From: Hymenobacter aquaticus
Lineage (GTDB): Bacteria; Bacteroidota; Bacteroidia; Cytophagales; Hymenobacteraceae
Length of the DNA stretch: 64,000 nucleotides
Assembly (NCBI RefSeq): GCF_004765605.1
Contig: NZ_SRLC01000001.1
Coordinates: 806,001-870,000, forward strand
Direction: 5' to 3'
Positions 6,838-15,021 of the stretch are shown piece after piece. The notes under the pieces are model-generated. The model saw only the letters and a program-made list of their open reading frames with translations, was not told where the DNA came from and ran no database searches. How positions within the stretch are numbered: the stretch's first letter is position 1; every line of letters begins with the position of its first letter. The position numbers were made by a program, and so were the translations under genes.

Positions 6838-9615
6838 TTACACCACCACGTTCACCATGCGGCCGGGCACGACGATAAACTTCTTGGGCTCCTTGCCCTC
6901 GGCAAACCGCGTCAGGAACCCCGACTCGCGCACTGTAGCCTCGATTTCGGCGGGGGTGGCGGCGGCGGCAAACTGCTGGGTTTCGCGCACCTTGCCGTTG
7001 ATGGCCACGGGGTAGTTCACGGTGTCTTCCACCAGGTACTCCTCCCGGAACTCGGGGTAAGCGGCCGAGCTGATGCTGCCGGCCTCGTGGCCCAGGGTCA
7101 CCCACAGCTCCTCGGCCAGGTGAGGGGCGTAGGGCGAGATGAGCACTACCAAGGGCTCCAGGATGCTGCGCTTGTGGCAGTCGAGGGCCGTCAGCTCGTT
7201 GACCGTAATCATCAGGGCGCTGACGGTGGTGTTAAACGAGAACTTCTCGATGTCTTCCTCCACCTTTTTGATGGCCTTGTGCAGGGCCTTCAGCTCGGCG
7301 GGAGCTGCCGCGTCCTCCGTCACGGCGAAGCTGCCGTCCTGGGGGTGGTAAAGGCGCCAGAACTTCTTCAGGAAGCCCGCCACGCCGCTCATGCCGTTGG
7401 TATTCCAGGGCTTGTACTGCTCCAGCGGCCCCAGGAACATTTCGTAGAGGCGTAGCGCGTCGGCTCCGTACTGATTGACCAGCACGTCCGGATTCACGAC
7501 GTTGAACTTCGCCTTCGACATTTTTTCGACTTCCCAGCCGCTGACGTAGCGGCCGTCGTCTTCGAGGATGAACTCTGCATCAGCATAATCCGGCCGCCAC
7601 TTTTTGAAAGCCTCAGTGTCCAGCACGTCATTGTTAACAATGCTGACATCCACGTGCAGGGCGGTGGTTTCGTGCTGGTCTTTCTTGCCGAGCGTGACGA
7701 ACGTGTTGGTGCCGTTGATGCGGTACACGAAGTTCGAGCGGCCCAGAATCATGCCCTGGTTGATGAGCTTCTGGAAGGGCTCGTTGGCCGTTACCAGGCC
7801 CAGGTCTTTCAGGAACAAATGCCAGAAGCGGGAGTAGAGCAAGTGGCCCGTAGCGTGCTCTGCGCCACCGAGGTACAGGTCCACGTTCTGCCAGTACTTC
7901 TCGGCTTCCTGGCCCACGAAACGGTCGGCGTTGTGCGGGTCCATGTAGCGCAGGTAGTACCAGCTGGAGCCGGCCCAGCCGGGCATGGTGCTCAGCTCGT
8001 ACTCGTAGAGGCCCTGGTACTTCCAGTCTTTGGCGCGGCCCAGGGGCGGTTCGCCGGTTTCGGTGGGCTTATACTCGTCGATTTCGGGCAGCACCAGGGG
8101 CAGATCGGCCTCGGCCACGCCGTAGGCTACGCCGTCTTTGTAGTAAATCGGAATTGGCTCGCCCCAGTAGCGCTGCCGGCCGAAGATGGCGTCGCGGATG
8201 CGGAAGTTGGTTTTGCCCTTGCCGATGCCGCGCTCCTCGAGCTGCTGAATCAGCGTTTGGGTGGCCTGCTGGTAGTCCTGGCCCTGAATGAGGCCGTGCA
8301 GGTAGGTGCCTTCCTTGGTCGGGTCGGCTTGCTCCGCAATCTGCTGCTGATTCACGACCTGCACGATGGGCAGGCCGAAGTGCTTGGCAAACACGTAGTC
8401 GCGCTGGTCGCCCGAGGGCACGGCCATCACGGCGCCGGTGCCGTAGCCGGCCAGCACGTAGTCGGCAATCCAGATCTGGATGGGCTCGTTGCTGAACGGG
8501 TTCAGGGCGTAGGAGCCGGTGAAGGCCCCCGACACGGTTTTGGTGTCGGCCATCCGGTCGCGCTCCGAGCGGCGCTTGGTGGCGTCGATGTACTCCTGGA
8601 TTTCGGCCTGCTGCTCCGGGGTAGTCAGCTCTTTCACCAGCTCGTGCTCGGGCGCCAGCACCAGGAACGTGGCGCCGTAAATGGTGTCGACGCGGGTGGT
8701 ATACACCTTGATCTGCGCCTGCTCGTGGCCTTGCACCTGGAACGTGACTTCCGCCCCGATGCTTTTGCCAATCCAGTTGCGCTGCATTTCTTTCACCGCG
8801 TCGGGCCAGTCGAGCGTGTCGAGGCCCTGGAGCAGGCGGTCGGCGTAGGCCGTGATGCGCAGGTTCCACTGGGGCATCAGGCGGCGCTCCACGGGGAAGC
8901 CGCCCCGCTCGGAGAGGCCGTCCTTCACCTCGTCGTTGCTGAGCACCGTGCCCAGGCCGGGGCACCAGTTCACGTAAGTATCCTGCTGGTAGGCCAGGCG
9001 GTAGGGGTGCACGGCCTGGAGTTTCTGCTTTTCGGTGAAGGTCTGCCACTGGCCGGCGGTGAAGCTGTGGCGCTCTTCCTCGTCGCCGGCCGCCCGGATT
9101 CCCTCACTGCCGTTCTGCTGAAACTTGTCGAGCAGGGTTTTCAGCGGCTCGGCCCGGTTGGTGTCCAGGTTGTACCAGCTGTTGAACAGCTTCAGGAAAA
9201 TCCACTGCGTCCACTTGTAGTAGGCTGGGTCGGAGGTGCGCACCTCGCGGCTCCAATCGTAGCTGAAGCCCAGGGAGCTGAGCTGACGGATGTAGGTGTC
9301 GATGTTCTGCTCGGTGGTCAGGGCCGGGTGCTGGCCGGTCTGGATGGCATACTGCTCGGCGGGCAGGCCAAACGAGTCGAAGCCCATGGGGTGCAGCACG
9401 TTGAAGCCGCGCAGGCGCTTGTAGCGCGACACGATGTCGGAGGCAATGTAGCCCAGCGGGTGCCCCACGTGCAGGCCCGCCCCCGAGGGGTAGGGGAACA
9501 TGTCGAGGACGTAGTACTTGGGCTTGGCCGAGTGGTTATCGGCCTTGAAAGTGCTATTGGCTTTCCAGTGGGCTTGCCACTTCTTCTCAATTTCCTGGGG
9601 ACTATAGCCGGGCAT
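6838..9615 (-). CDS. leuS: Leucyl-tRNA synthetase
   Basis: This class I aminoacyl-tRNA synthetase charges tRNA-Leu. The 925-residue protein carries the HIGH-type motif HVGH at residues 49-52 (YPSGAGLHVGHPLGY), a CP1 editing domain (about 240-430, with TTRVDTIYGATF and AVPSGDQRD), and a C-terminal anticodon-binding part ending FIVVPGRMVNVVV. The KMSKS loop reads KMSKA at residues 698-702, a change in the last position. The start MPGYSPQEIEKKWQ is the family's usual one. The gene is divergent from the DUF4139 gene, with the 21-bp periodic array just upstream. Confidence 0.97.
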   Translation of the reverse strand: MPGYSPQEIEKKWQAHWKANSTFKADNHSAKPKYYVLDMFPYPSGAGLHVGHPLGYIASDIVSRYKRLRGFNVLHPMGFDSFGLPAEQYAIQTGQHPALTTEQNIDTYIRQLSSLGFSYDWSREVRTSDPAYYKWTQWIFLKLFNSWYNLDTNRAEPLKTLLDKFQQNGSEGIRAAGDEEERHSFTAGQWQTFTEKQKLQAVHPYRLAYQQDTYVNWCPGLGTVLSNDEVKDGLSERGGFPVERRLMPQWNLRITAYADRLLQGLDTLDWPDAVKEMQRNWIGKSIGAEVTFQVQGHEQAQIKVYTTRVDTIYGATFLVLAPEHELVKELTTPEQQAEIQEYIDATKRRSERDRMADTKTVSGAFTGSYALNPFSNEPIQIWIADYVLAGYGTGAVMAVPSGDQRDYVFAKHFGLPIVQVVNQQQIAEQADPTKEGTYLHGLIQGQDYQQATQTLIQQLEERGIGKGKTNFRIRDAIFGRQRYWGEPIPIYYKDGVAYGVAEADLPLVLPEIDEYKPTETGEPPLGRAKDWKYQGLYEYELSTMPGWAGSSWYYLRYMDPHNADRFVGQEAEKYWQNVDLYLGGAEHATGHLLYSRFWHLFLKDLGLVTANEPFQKLINQGMILGRSNFVYRINGTNTFVTLGKKDQHETTALHVDVSIVNNDVLDTEAFKKWRPDYADAEFILEDDGRYVSGWEVEKMSKAKFNVVNPDVLVNQYGADALRLYEMFLGPLEQYKPWNTNGMSGVAGFLKKFWRLYHPQDGSFAVTEDAAAPAELKALHKAIKKVEEDIEKFSFNTTVSALMITVNELTALDCHKRSILEPLVVLISPYAPHLAEELWVTLGHEAGSISSAAYPEFREEYLVEDTVNYPVAINGKVRETQQFAAAATPAEIEATVRESGFLTRFAEGKEPKKFIVVPGRMVNVVV

Positions 9616-9973
9616 GGGCTTCCGATTAGGTGGTTACTTGCTGAACTGGCGAAATTAAGCGGAAATGCCGGGAAAGGGTAATTCTTGCCCGGATTAGGCA
9701 GTCGGGAGCGGGTGTTTCGGATTCGGGAAGAAGTGTTTCGCCTTGCGTCGGAGGCGTTTCGGGCTTGGGTGGAAGTGTTTTCGATGGGGGCGGGACTGTT
9801 TTGTCTCCGGACGAACGTGGTTTGCGTTGGGCCCGCCGTGTTGTGCCCCGGTTACGAGGTGTATTGGAACAAGTGCGGGGCGGTTATTTGCCGAATACCG
9901 AACAGCGGGAAGCTCCACGCTGGGGAAAGTTGTGCAACTTGCTCCGTCCATGTATTCTATCCCGCTGTTCCGT
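9616..9973. other. Divergent gap between leuS and the DUF4139 gene
   Basis: The gap carries the 21-bp periodic array (9691-9900). Open frames cross it in both directions but their peptides merely reflect the repeat. A TAATTTCG-like element on the minus strand (9650-9657) may serve leuS. Confidence 0.6.
9691..9900. repeat. Degenerate tandem array with an exact 21-bp period
   Basis: Units begin at 9712, 9733, 9754, 9775, 9796, 9817, 9838 and 9859, each exactly 21 bases after the last, with weaker flanking units at 9691 and 9880. The best units start GTGTTTCGG and end GGGNNGGAA; similarity decays to the right. The unit length is two helical turns of DNA. Read as protein (base 9685 frame) it gives seven-residue repeats of VFR...E type, but that frame leads nowhere. 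Confidence 0.75.
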
Positions 9974-11536
9974 ATGCGCTACCGCTACTGGCTGCTGCTC
10001 CTGCTTTTCTCTGTAATTTATCGGCGCGGCGCGGCCCAAACGGCTCCCGTGCCGGTGCGGCCGGCCCTGACTACCGTAACGGTGTATCTGAACGGCACGG
10101 CGCTGGAGCACCAGGCGCGGGTGCCGTTGGCCGCGGGCCTCAACCGGCTGGCCCTGCTGGGGGTATCACCCAAAATAAACCCCGAAACGCTGGAAATAGA
10201 GCTCGGGGACGGGGCCGAAGTGCTAAGCCTGGGCCCCGACGATGCCCCCGCTGGCCCGGTAGCACTGAATACGTCGGCCGTGGATAGCCTGACGCGCGCC
10301 ACCGAGGAGCTGCGGCGCACCGAGGCCGAGCTCCAGGGCCTGGACCAGGAAAAGGCTTTTCTGCTGGCCAACCGGACCGTGGCGGCGGGCCCCCAGGCCA
10401 GCTGGAGCGCCGAGGTGCAGCGCGGGGCCACGCTGCTGCGTACTCGCCTGGTGGCAATTCAGCTGGAAACCAACCGCCTGCAAACCCAGCAGGCCCGCCT
10501 GCTGGCCCAGACCACCGCCCTGCAGCCCCGCGCGGCCGCCACCGGGGCCGACAACCGGCTGGTGCTGCTGGTGCGGGCCGAGCGGGCCCTGACCGTGCCC
10601 CTGACGCTGCGCTACTACGTCGCCAGCCGGGCCCCGTGGCAGCCCAGGCTCGATATCCGCGCCGATGCCAGCGGGCAGCAGCTGCAGTTCGTTCCGCACG
10701 GGGTGCTGCGCAATCAGTCGGGGCTGGCCTGGGAACGGGTGCGCGTGGTGCTGATGCGCCACAACCTGGGCGAAGACGTGTCGCGGCCCGTGCTGGAGCC
10801 CTGGGCGCTGGATTTCGACGGCGGCGACCATATCGGCGAGGGCCGCATCGACCAGTTCGTGGTGAAGGGCACGGCCAAGGGCAAGCCCGTGGAAGTACCC
10901 CAGAGCACCCGCTACGAAGTGCCCGAAGCCGTAACGCTGGCTTCCGGCGGGCGGCGGGAGCTGGCGCTGCCGCCCGTGCGCCTGGCGGCCCGCCCCGAAT
11001 ACCTGGCCATTCCGCGGCTGTCGGAACAAGTGTTTTTGCAGGCCAAGGTCACCGGTTGGGAAGGCCTGCAACTGCCCGAGGAGGCCAGCGTGTACCACCA
11101 GGGCTCCTACGTGGGCACTACCGAGCTGAACGAGCGAGCCTACAACGACTCGCTGGAAGTAGCCCTGGGCCACGATGCGCAGCTGGTGGTAGGCCGGGCC
11201 AAGCTGGAAGACTTCAGCGGCAACGTTCCCCTGAGCGACAAGCGCCGGGTGCGCCTTACCTACGAGCTGAACGTGCGCAACAATCATGCTGCGGCCGTGC
11301 GCATCCGCATTCTGGATCAGGTACCCATTTCGGAGGAAAAGGAAATCGAGGTGAAGGTGCTCAACACCGGCGGGGCCCGGCTGGACGAGCGCACCGGCAA
11401 GCTCACCTGGGTCCTGACCCTGCCCCCCGGGGCCAGCCAGCGGCTACAGTTCGGCTTTCAGGTAGACTACCCCCAAAACCGGCCGGTAGAGATTATCAAG
11501 CACCAAACCCGGATTTCCTCGCCCAAATTTCGGTAG
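9974..11536 (+). CDS. MuiA-like DUF4139 domain protein
   Basis: A 520-residue secreted or envelope protein. I start it at MRYRYWLLLLLF (9974), which opens with a signal peptide ending GAAQ; ATG 9950 is eight codons upstream and possible. After the signal comes a DUF4140-like N-terminal strand region (TTVTVYLNGTALEHQARVPL, residues about 32-115), a helical coiled-coil section (about 100-180), and the DUF4139 domain (about 200-520) with RYYVASRAPWQPRLDIRA, LTYELNVRNNHAAAVRI and the ending PENRPVEI-like motif typical of mucoidy inhibitor A family proteins. The biochemical role of the family is unknown. It converges on the CrtA-like gene, with 6 bases between the stops. Confidence 0.85.
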   Translation: MRYRYWLLLLLFSVIYRRGAAQTAPVPVRPALTTVTVYLNGTALEHQARVPLAAGLNRLALLGVSPKINPETLEIELGDGAEVLSLGPDDAPAGPVALNTSAVDSLTRATEELRRTEAELQGLDQEKAFLLANRTVAAGPQASWSAEVQRGATLLRTRLVAIQLETNRLQTQQARLLAQTTALQPRAAATGADNRLVLLVRAERALTVPLTLRYYVASRAPWQPRLDIRADASGQQLQFVPHGVLRNQSGLAWERVRVVLMRHNLGEDVSRPVLEPWALDFDGGDHIGEGRIDQFVVKGTAKGKPVEVPQSTRYEVPEAVTLASGGRRELALPPVRLAARPEYLAIPRLSEQVFLQAKVTGWEGLQLPEEASVYHQGSYVGTTELNERAYNDSLEVALGHDAQLVVGRAKLEDFSGNVPLSDKRRVRLTYELNVRNNHAAAVRIRILDQVPISEEKEIEVKVLNTGGARLDERTGKLTWVLTLPPGASQRLQFGFQVDYPQNRPVEIIKHQTRISSPKFR

Positions 11537-11542
11537 AACTGG

Positions 11543-12244
11543 CTACAGCAGCCCTTCCAGCGGGTTGCGGCCGTCGAGGGTGCCTTCGGAAGAAAGCACG
11601 CGGAAACGGGCAAACAGCTCCTCGCCGTACCACTGCTCCTGGCGGGTGCGCTGAATGACGCCCTTGTGCGCCGCCCCCCGGTAGGCGTACTGCTGCATGG
11701 CCCCGGCCGACTCCCACACGCTGAACGTAGCCTGGCGCACGATGGGAATTTCGCCCAGCCCAATGGCCGCCCGCACGCCCTCGGCCCGGGCAAAGGCGGC
11801 GCTGGTGGCGGGCACGGCGCGCCAGAACTGCGGGGCCTTCCAGAGCTTGATAGAGGCGCGGGTCAGCACGGCCACCGGGCCGTCGGGCGCGGCGGCCGGT
11901 TCGGCGGTCTGGTAGTCGAAGGGGTTGCGGCCGTCCCAGCGGCCGTGGGCTTTCAGCGGGGCCAGGCTCATGGTCCACTGCTCGGTGCTGTGCTGCTGAT
12001 ATGCTTGCCACAGCGGGTGGGAAGCCCGGAAGGCATCGGCGTCGGCCGCGGTTTCCCAGACGGCCATCAGGGCGTAGCGGCGGAAGTTGGGCTTGAGGCC
12101 AAAATCAAAGCCGCTGCCCAGCATCTTGAAAAAGCGCAGGCCTGGCACCCGTTGCAGCTGCCGGGGCGCGGTGCCCATGCGGGCCAGCCCCCAGCGCGTA
12201 GTGCCGGGCCGCAGGGTGAAAATGGTGAGGGTCGTGTGTGGCAA
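11543..12244 (-). CDS. CrtA-like spheroidene monooxygenase
   Basis: The 233-residue protein matches spheroidene monooxygenase (CrtA) as I recall it: LTIFTLRPGTTRWGLARMG near the start, FFKMLGSGFDFGLKPNF, the paired ALMAVWE and FSVWES strands, and the final RFRVLSSEGTLDGRNPLEGL. CrtA adds a keto group at C-2 of acyclic carotenoids, an oxygen-dependent, haem-containing enzyme. In pink Hymenobacter-like bacteria such proteins are plausible contributors to 2'-oxidised carotenoids, but no other crt gene is present in the window. It is convergent with the DUF4139 gene and has a palindromic repeat immediately upstream. Confidence 0.8.
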   Translation of the reverse strand: MPHTTLTIFTLRPGTTRWGLARMGTAPRQLQRVPGLRFFKMLGSGFDFGLKPNFRRYALMAVWETAADADAFRASHPLWQAYQQHSTEQWTMSLAPLKAHGRWDGRNPFDYQTAEPAAAPDGPVAVLTRASIKLWKAPQFWRAVPATSAAFARAEGVRAAIGLGEIPIVRQATFSVWESAGAMQQYAYRGAAHKGVIQRTRQEQWYGEELFARFRVLSSEGTLDGRNPLEGLL

Positions 12245-12260
12245 GTGAAGCTACGAAACT

Positions 12261-12409
12261 AGTTCTCCTCCTTCTTTTCAAGGAGGGGTCAGGGGTGGTA
12301 AGCTAGAGCTAGAAAATCGTTGGGGGAGCCGTACGGACCAAGCCCAGTTCTAAAGGTCGTTCTACGATTGAACCACCCCTAACCCCTCCTTGAAGGAAGG
12401 AGGGGAACT
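12261..12409. repeat. Intergenic palindrome, CCCCTCC family
   Basis: Arms of about 37 bases (12261-12298 and 12373-12409) pair as CTCCTCCTT...AAGGAGGGGTCAGGGGTGG with its complement, separated by a 74-base loop. The design is like the ispG insert and the 15712-15901 element: G/C-tract arms, each containing its own smaller hairpin. Confidence 0.75.
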
Positions 12410-12436
12410 AGCTCCTAGCTTATAGCCCTAAAACAA

Positions 12437-12470
12437 CAAAAAAGGGCCGGAATTGCTTCCGGCCCTTTTT
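12437..12470 (-). terminator. Terminator after the split-barrel stress gene
   Basis: AAAAAGGGCCGGAA and TTCCGGCCCTTTTT form a hairpin with a four-base loop and flanking A/T tracts, 20 bases beyond the stop of the minus-strand gene at 12490. Confidence 0.85.
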
Positions 12471-12489
12471 GCTAAGTAAGCCCGGGAGC

Positions 12490-13002
12490 TTACTTCACGT
12501 TTACTTTGGCGTGCTCGTTCACGTCGTCGGAGGTGGCCCGCTCGCCGGTGGCCAGGGCTTTCACGTAGGCCGCTACCTGGGTCAGGGTGCTGCTGGGCGT
12601 GTCCCAGTACTCGCCCTTGTCGATTTCTACTTTCAAGATGTAGATGTTCGGGTCCTCCTTGCCCTTGGCAAACCAGGCGCGCATGGGCTCACTCCAGAGC
12701 TGGTCGATTTCGGCCTGGTCGCGGTAGGCGTTGGCCCGGCCCGAAACGGACACGTAGACGTTGTCGTCGGGCTTGGCGTAGCTCAGGTTCACATGGCTGT
12801 CCTTCTTGACTTCGTAGACTTTGGCCGAGTCCTTATCGGTCAGGAACACCAGGGCGCTGCTGCCGTCGGGCTTCTGGGTGTACATGGGGCGGCTGCGCAG
12901 GCTGCCATCCTCATCCTGGGTGGTGAGCATGGCGATGCGCACGTCTTTGATTTTATCGAGCAGGGTGGTCAGGTCGTTGGTTACGGGCGTTTCGGTAGCC
13001 AT
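12490..13002 (-). CDS. General stress protein 26-like flavin split-barrel protein
   Basis: The 170-residue protein resembles general stress protein 26 and the pyridoxamine phosphate oxidase split-barrel family. Visible parts are a short helix DLTTLLDKIKDVRIAMLTT, the strand pair GSLRSRPMY, the strand LVFLTDKDSAKVYEVKKD, VNLSYAKPDDNVYVSVSG and the ending NIYILKVEIDKGEYWDTP. These proteins bind FMN or FAD and are induced by stress; a substrate is usually unknown. No signal peptide, so cytosolic. The C-terminal tail of about 35 residues is lysine/alanine-rich and probably disordered. Confidence 0.85.
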   Translation of the reverse strand: MATETPVTNDLTTLLDKIKDVRIAMLTTQDEDGSLRSRPMYTQKPDGSSALVFLTDKDSAKVYEVKKDSHVNLSYAKPDDNVYVSVSGRANAYRDQAEIDQLWSEPMRAWFAKGKEDPNIYILKVEIDKGEYWDTPSSTLTQVAAYVKALATGERATSDDVNEHAKVNVK

Positions 13003-13127
13003 GAGTTGGGGTGTTTTAGTAAAGAGCGGAAAGAATAGTGCCCGCCGATACGTCGGGCGGTCTGGTTGGCTGTACGGTTTTGCGCCCCGTGGGGTTGAGC
13101 TTACCGGCTCCCGGAGCCCGTTAACAT

Positions 13128-13225
13128 TGTAGGGCGAACTTTGTAGTTCGCGTAGCCCGCGCCGTGTAGGTATCCGGAACGGCCCAAACGGCGCGGGCTA
13201 CGCGAACTACAAAGTTCGCGCTACG
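13128..13225. repeat. Intergenic palindrome with nested AGTTCGC hairpins
   Basis: Two 38-base arms (13128-13165, 13188-13225) are reverse complements but for two positions near the outer end, around a 22-base loop. Each arm holds an inner hairpin GCGAACT...AGTTCGC. It lies in the divergent region between the stress protein and the ACP phosphodiesterase gene, so it overlaps both promoters or leaders. Confidence 0.8.
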
Positions 13226-13240
13226 GCATTGCCTCTATTA

Positions 13241-13852
13241 ATGAACTTCCTGGCCCACCTGCTGCTCTCCGGCTCGCCCGCCGCCCCCGATTACGCGGAT
13301 ATCGTTATCGGCAACTTTGCCGCCGAGGCCGTGCGGGGCCGGGCCCAGGTGCTGGCCTACCCCGCCGCCGTGCAGCGCGGCATTCATTTGCACCGCTTCA
13401 TCGACTCGTTTACCGACGGCCACCCCGTGGTGCGCCGCACCACTGCCCGCCTGCGCGCGGCCGGCCTGGGCAAGTGGGCCGGCGTGGTGGCCGATATGGG
13501 CTACGACCACCTGCTGGCCCGCGACTTCGCCCACTTTCACCCCGCCGAGCCTTTGCCCGCGTTCAGCCAGCGCCTCTACGCCCTGCTGCACGCCCGCCGC
13601 CACGAGCTGCCCGAGCGCCTGCAGCACATGCTCCAGTACATGCGCCAGGGCGACTGGCTGACCGGCTACGCCCAGCCCGAAGGCTTGCACCGCGCCCTGC
13701 TGGGCCTGAGCCGCCGCGTGCCCAGCGGGGCCGTGCTGGCCACGGGTGCCGCCGCGTTTCTGGCGGAGCGGGGGGCGTACGAGGTAGATTTTCGGGAGTT
13801 CTGGCCGGAGCTGCGGGCGGGGGTGGAGGAAAGATTGTTTACAGGAATGTAA
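13241..13852 (+). CDS. ACP phosphodiesterase (AcpH-like)
   Basis: A 203-residue protein that starts MNFLAHLLLSG, the standard start of this family, and continues GNFAAEAVRGR, QRGIHLHRFIDSFTDGHP and GVVADMGYDHLLARDF. These histidine/aspartate clusters (H..H..D..D, and D...YDHLLARD) form the metal site of the HD-like AcpH fold. The enzyme removes the 4'-phosphopantetheine arm from acyl carrier protein, giving apo-ACP. The family is short (about 190-200 residues), matching this start; TTG at 13229 would add four residues. It is a single gene, with a 50-base gap to the toxin-antitoxin pair. Confidence 0.85.
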   Translation: MNFLAHLLLSGSPAAPDYADIVIGNFAAEAVRGRAQVLAYPAAVQRGIHLHRFIDSFTDGHPVVRRTTARLRAAGLGKWAGVVADMGYDHLLARDFAHFHPAEPLPAFSQRLYALLHARRHELPERLQHMLQYMRQGDWLTGYAQPEGLHRALLGLSRRVPSGAVLATGAAAFLAERGAYEVDFREFWPELRAGVEERLFTGM

Positions 13853-13904
13853 ACTTTTTTGTATCGTTGCCGCGTCTTTACTACTGACTGACGGGCTGCT
13901 CTCC

Positions 13905-14249
13905 ATGCAAAAGCCGATTGCCGTTGCCTTAACTGAGGAAGCCGATGCCTTTGTGCTGGCGCTGGCTCCGGAAGTTAGGAAGCGGTTTGCTAAAGCATTC
14001 GAGAAAACCGAGCTGGGCTTTAAAGGCGACTGGTTTCAGAAAATGACGAACACGGCCGACATCTGGGAGTTTCGCGTTGATGGGCCAAACCACACCTACC
14101 GGCTGTTTGCCTTCTGGGATACCACGGGTGCTACTGATACGCTCATTATCTGCACCCACGGCCTGGATAAGAAAACCCAGAAGACGCCCGCCGCCGATAT
14201 TGCCCGCGCCGAGCGTGTCCGGCAAGCCTGGCTTGCGGGCCGCCGCTAA
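13905..14249 (+). CDS. RelE/HigB-type toxin (phage Gp49-like)
   Basis: The 114-residue protein has the Gp49-like/HigB layout: a helical N-terminus (EEADAFVLALAPEVRKRFAKAFEKTE), then strands IWEFRVDGPNHTYRLFAFWDTT and LIICTHGLDKKTQKTPAADIARAERVRQAW. The run G-(L/F)-x-K-K-xx-K-T-P-xxxIxxA is the family's best signature. Such toxins are ribosome-dependent mRNA nucleases that stop growth until neutralised. The downstream HTH gene, 33 bases away on the same strand, is the expected antitoxin. The order toxin-then-antitoxin is that of higBA. Confidence 0.88.
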   Translation: MQKPIAVALTEEADAFVLALAPEVRKRFAKAFEKTELGFKGDWFQKMTNTADIWEFRVDGPNHTYRLFAFWDTTGATDTLIICTHGLDKKTQKTPAADIARAERVRQAWLAGRR

Positions 14250-14282
14250 CTCACCACACACCACTTAAACGTTACCCCATTC

Positions 14283-14621
14283 ATGGCTACTACTACCAAC
14301 CAGCCCGCCGCCGAAACCCAGTCCATCCGGCTCAAACGGTTTCAGGATGTGAAAAGCAGCTATGTAGGAGCCGAGGGCACACCGGAGCGCCACACCTACG
14401 AAGCCGAGCTGCGGGCGGAAGTCATTGCCGAGAAGATCAAGGAGCTGCGCAAAGCCCGCCACATGACCCAGCAGGAGCTGGGCGACAAAATCGGGGTGAA
14501 GAAAGCCCAGGTTTCCCGCCTGGAAAGCAGCACCGCCAATATCACCCTCGACACACTGCAAAAAGTGTTTCTGGCGCTGGGCGCGCGGGTTACGTTCGGA
14601 ATTGAGCCGCTGGGGGAGTAG
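14283..14621 (+). CDS. XRE-family antitoxin (HigA-type)
   Basis: The 112-residue protein has an unstructured, polar N-terminal tail and a helix-turn-helix of the XRE/Cro type at about residues 45-105: IAEKIKELRKARHMTQQELGDKIGVKKAQVSRLESSTANITLDTLQKV. This binds operator DNA, and the N-terminal or flanking part would bind the toxin encoded just upstream. HigA-type antitoxins repress their own operon. No clear operator was identified in the 52 bases before the toxin. Confidence 0.88.
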   Translation: MATTTNQPAAETQSIRLKRFQDVKSSYVGAEGTPERHTYEAELRAEVIAEKIKELRKARHMTQQELGDKIGVKKAQVSRLESSTANITLDTLQKVFLALGARVTFGIEPLGE

Positions 14622-14646
14622 GGTTATTTGGCTAGTAAAAAGAATT

Positions 14647-15000
14647 ATGAAAAAGGTATACAAGTACTATATAGAAGATACAAACTTTGGTTCTGGTTTA
14701 GCTTACGTAGAATTTGATGTTGAATCAGGCGAACCTTTGAGGCAAGTAAATGATTACGTCAACATTCTGCTGTATTGCTATTGGGATGCTGACAATGGCA
14801 AAGAGGTCGGTACATGTTATTTATCTGAGCAAAATATAAACTCAGGATTTAACCATGAAGAAGACAAAGTATTAGAAGAAATCTTTAGAAGAAAATGGGA
14901 GAGGGCAATTGCTATTCAAGACGATAGACTTGATATTCAGAATAAACATGAATTGTCTTTGGAGGAAGCACAGTCGATTATAATCAGAATCAATAGATAG
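14647..15000 (+). CDS. AT-rich orphan protein of unknown function
   Basis: I do not recognise this 117-residue protein. It starts MKKVYKYYIEDTNFGSGLAY and is acidic, with aromatic-rich strands (VNILLYCYWDADNGK) and a helical end. No signal peptide or membrane helix. Its base composition is visibly AT-rich (many AAA, ATA, TTA codons), quite unlike its neighbours, which suggests recent acquisition. It follows the toxin-antitoxin pair by 25 bases on the same strand. Small acidic AT-rich proteins of this kind are often immunity proteins or orphan accessory genes, but nothing here proves it. Confidence 0.7.
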   Translation: MKKVYKYYIEDTNFGSGLAYVEFDVESGEPLRQVNDYVNILLYCYWDADNGKEVGTCYLSEQNINSGFNHEEDKVLEEIFRRKWERAIAIQDDRLDIQNKHELSLEEAQSIIIRINR

Positions 15001-15021
15001 TTATTTTTAAAATATAGAAAC

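Noticed and set aside
7654..9681. A 675-codon open frame opposite leuS
   Set aside because: Same cause; leuS has all family motifs, while the opposite frame is low-complexity Gly/Val/His/Ala.
9685..9951. Real proteins made from heptad repeats across the 21-bp array (both strands)
   Set aside because: Peptides only mirror the 21-base period, lack a promoter or start context, and one frame runs out of phase into the signal peptide of the DUF4139 gene.
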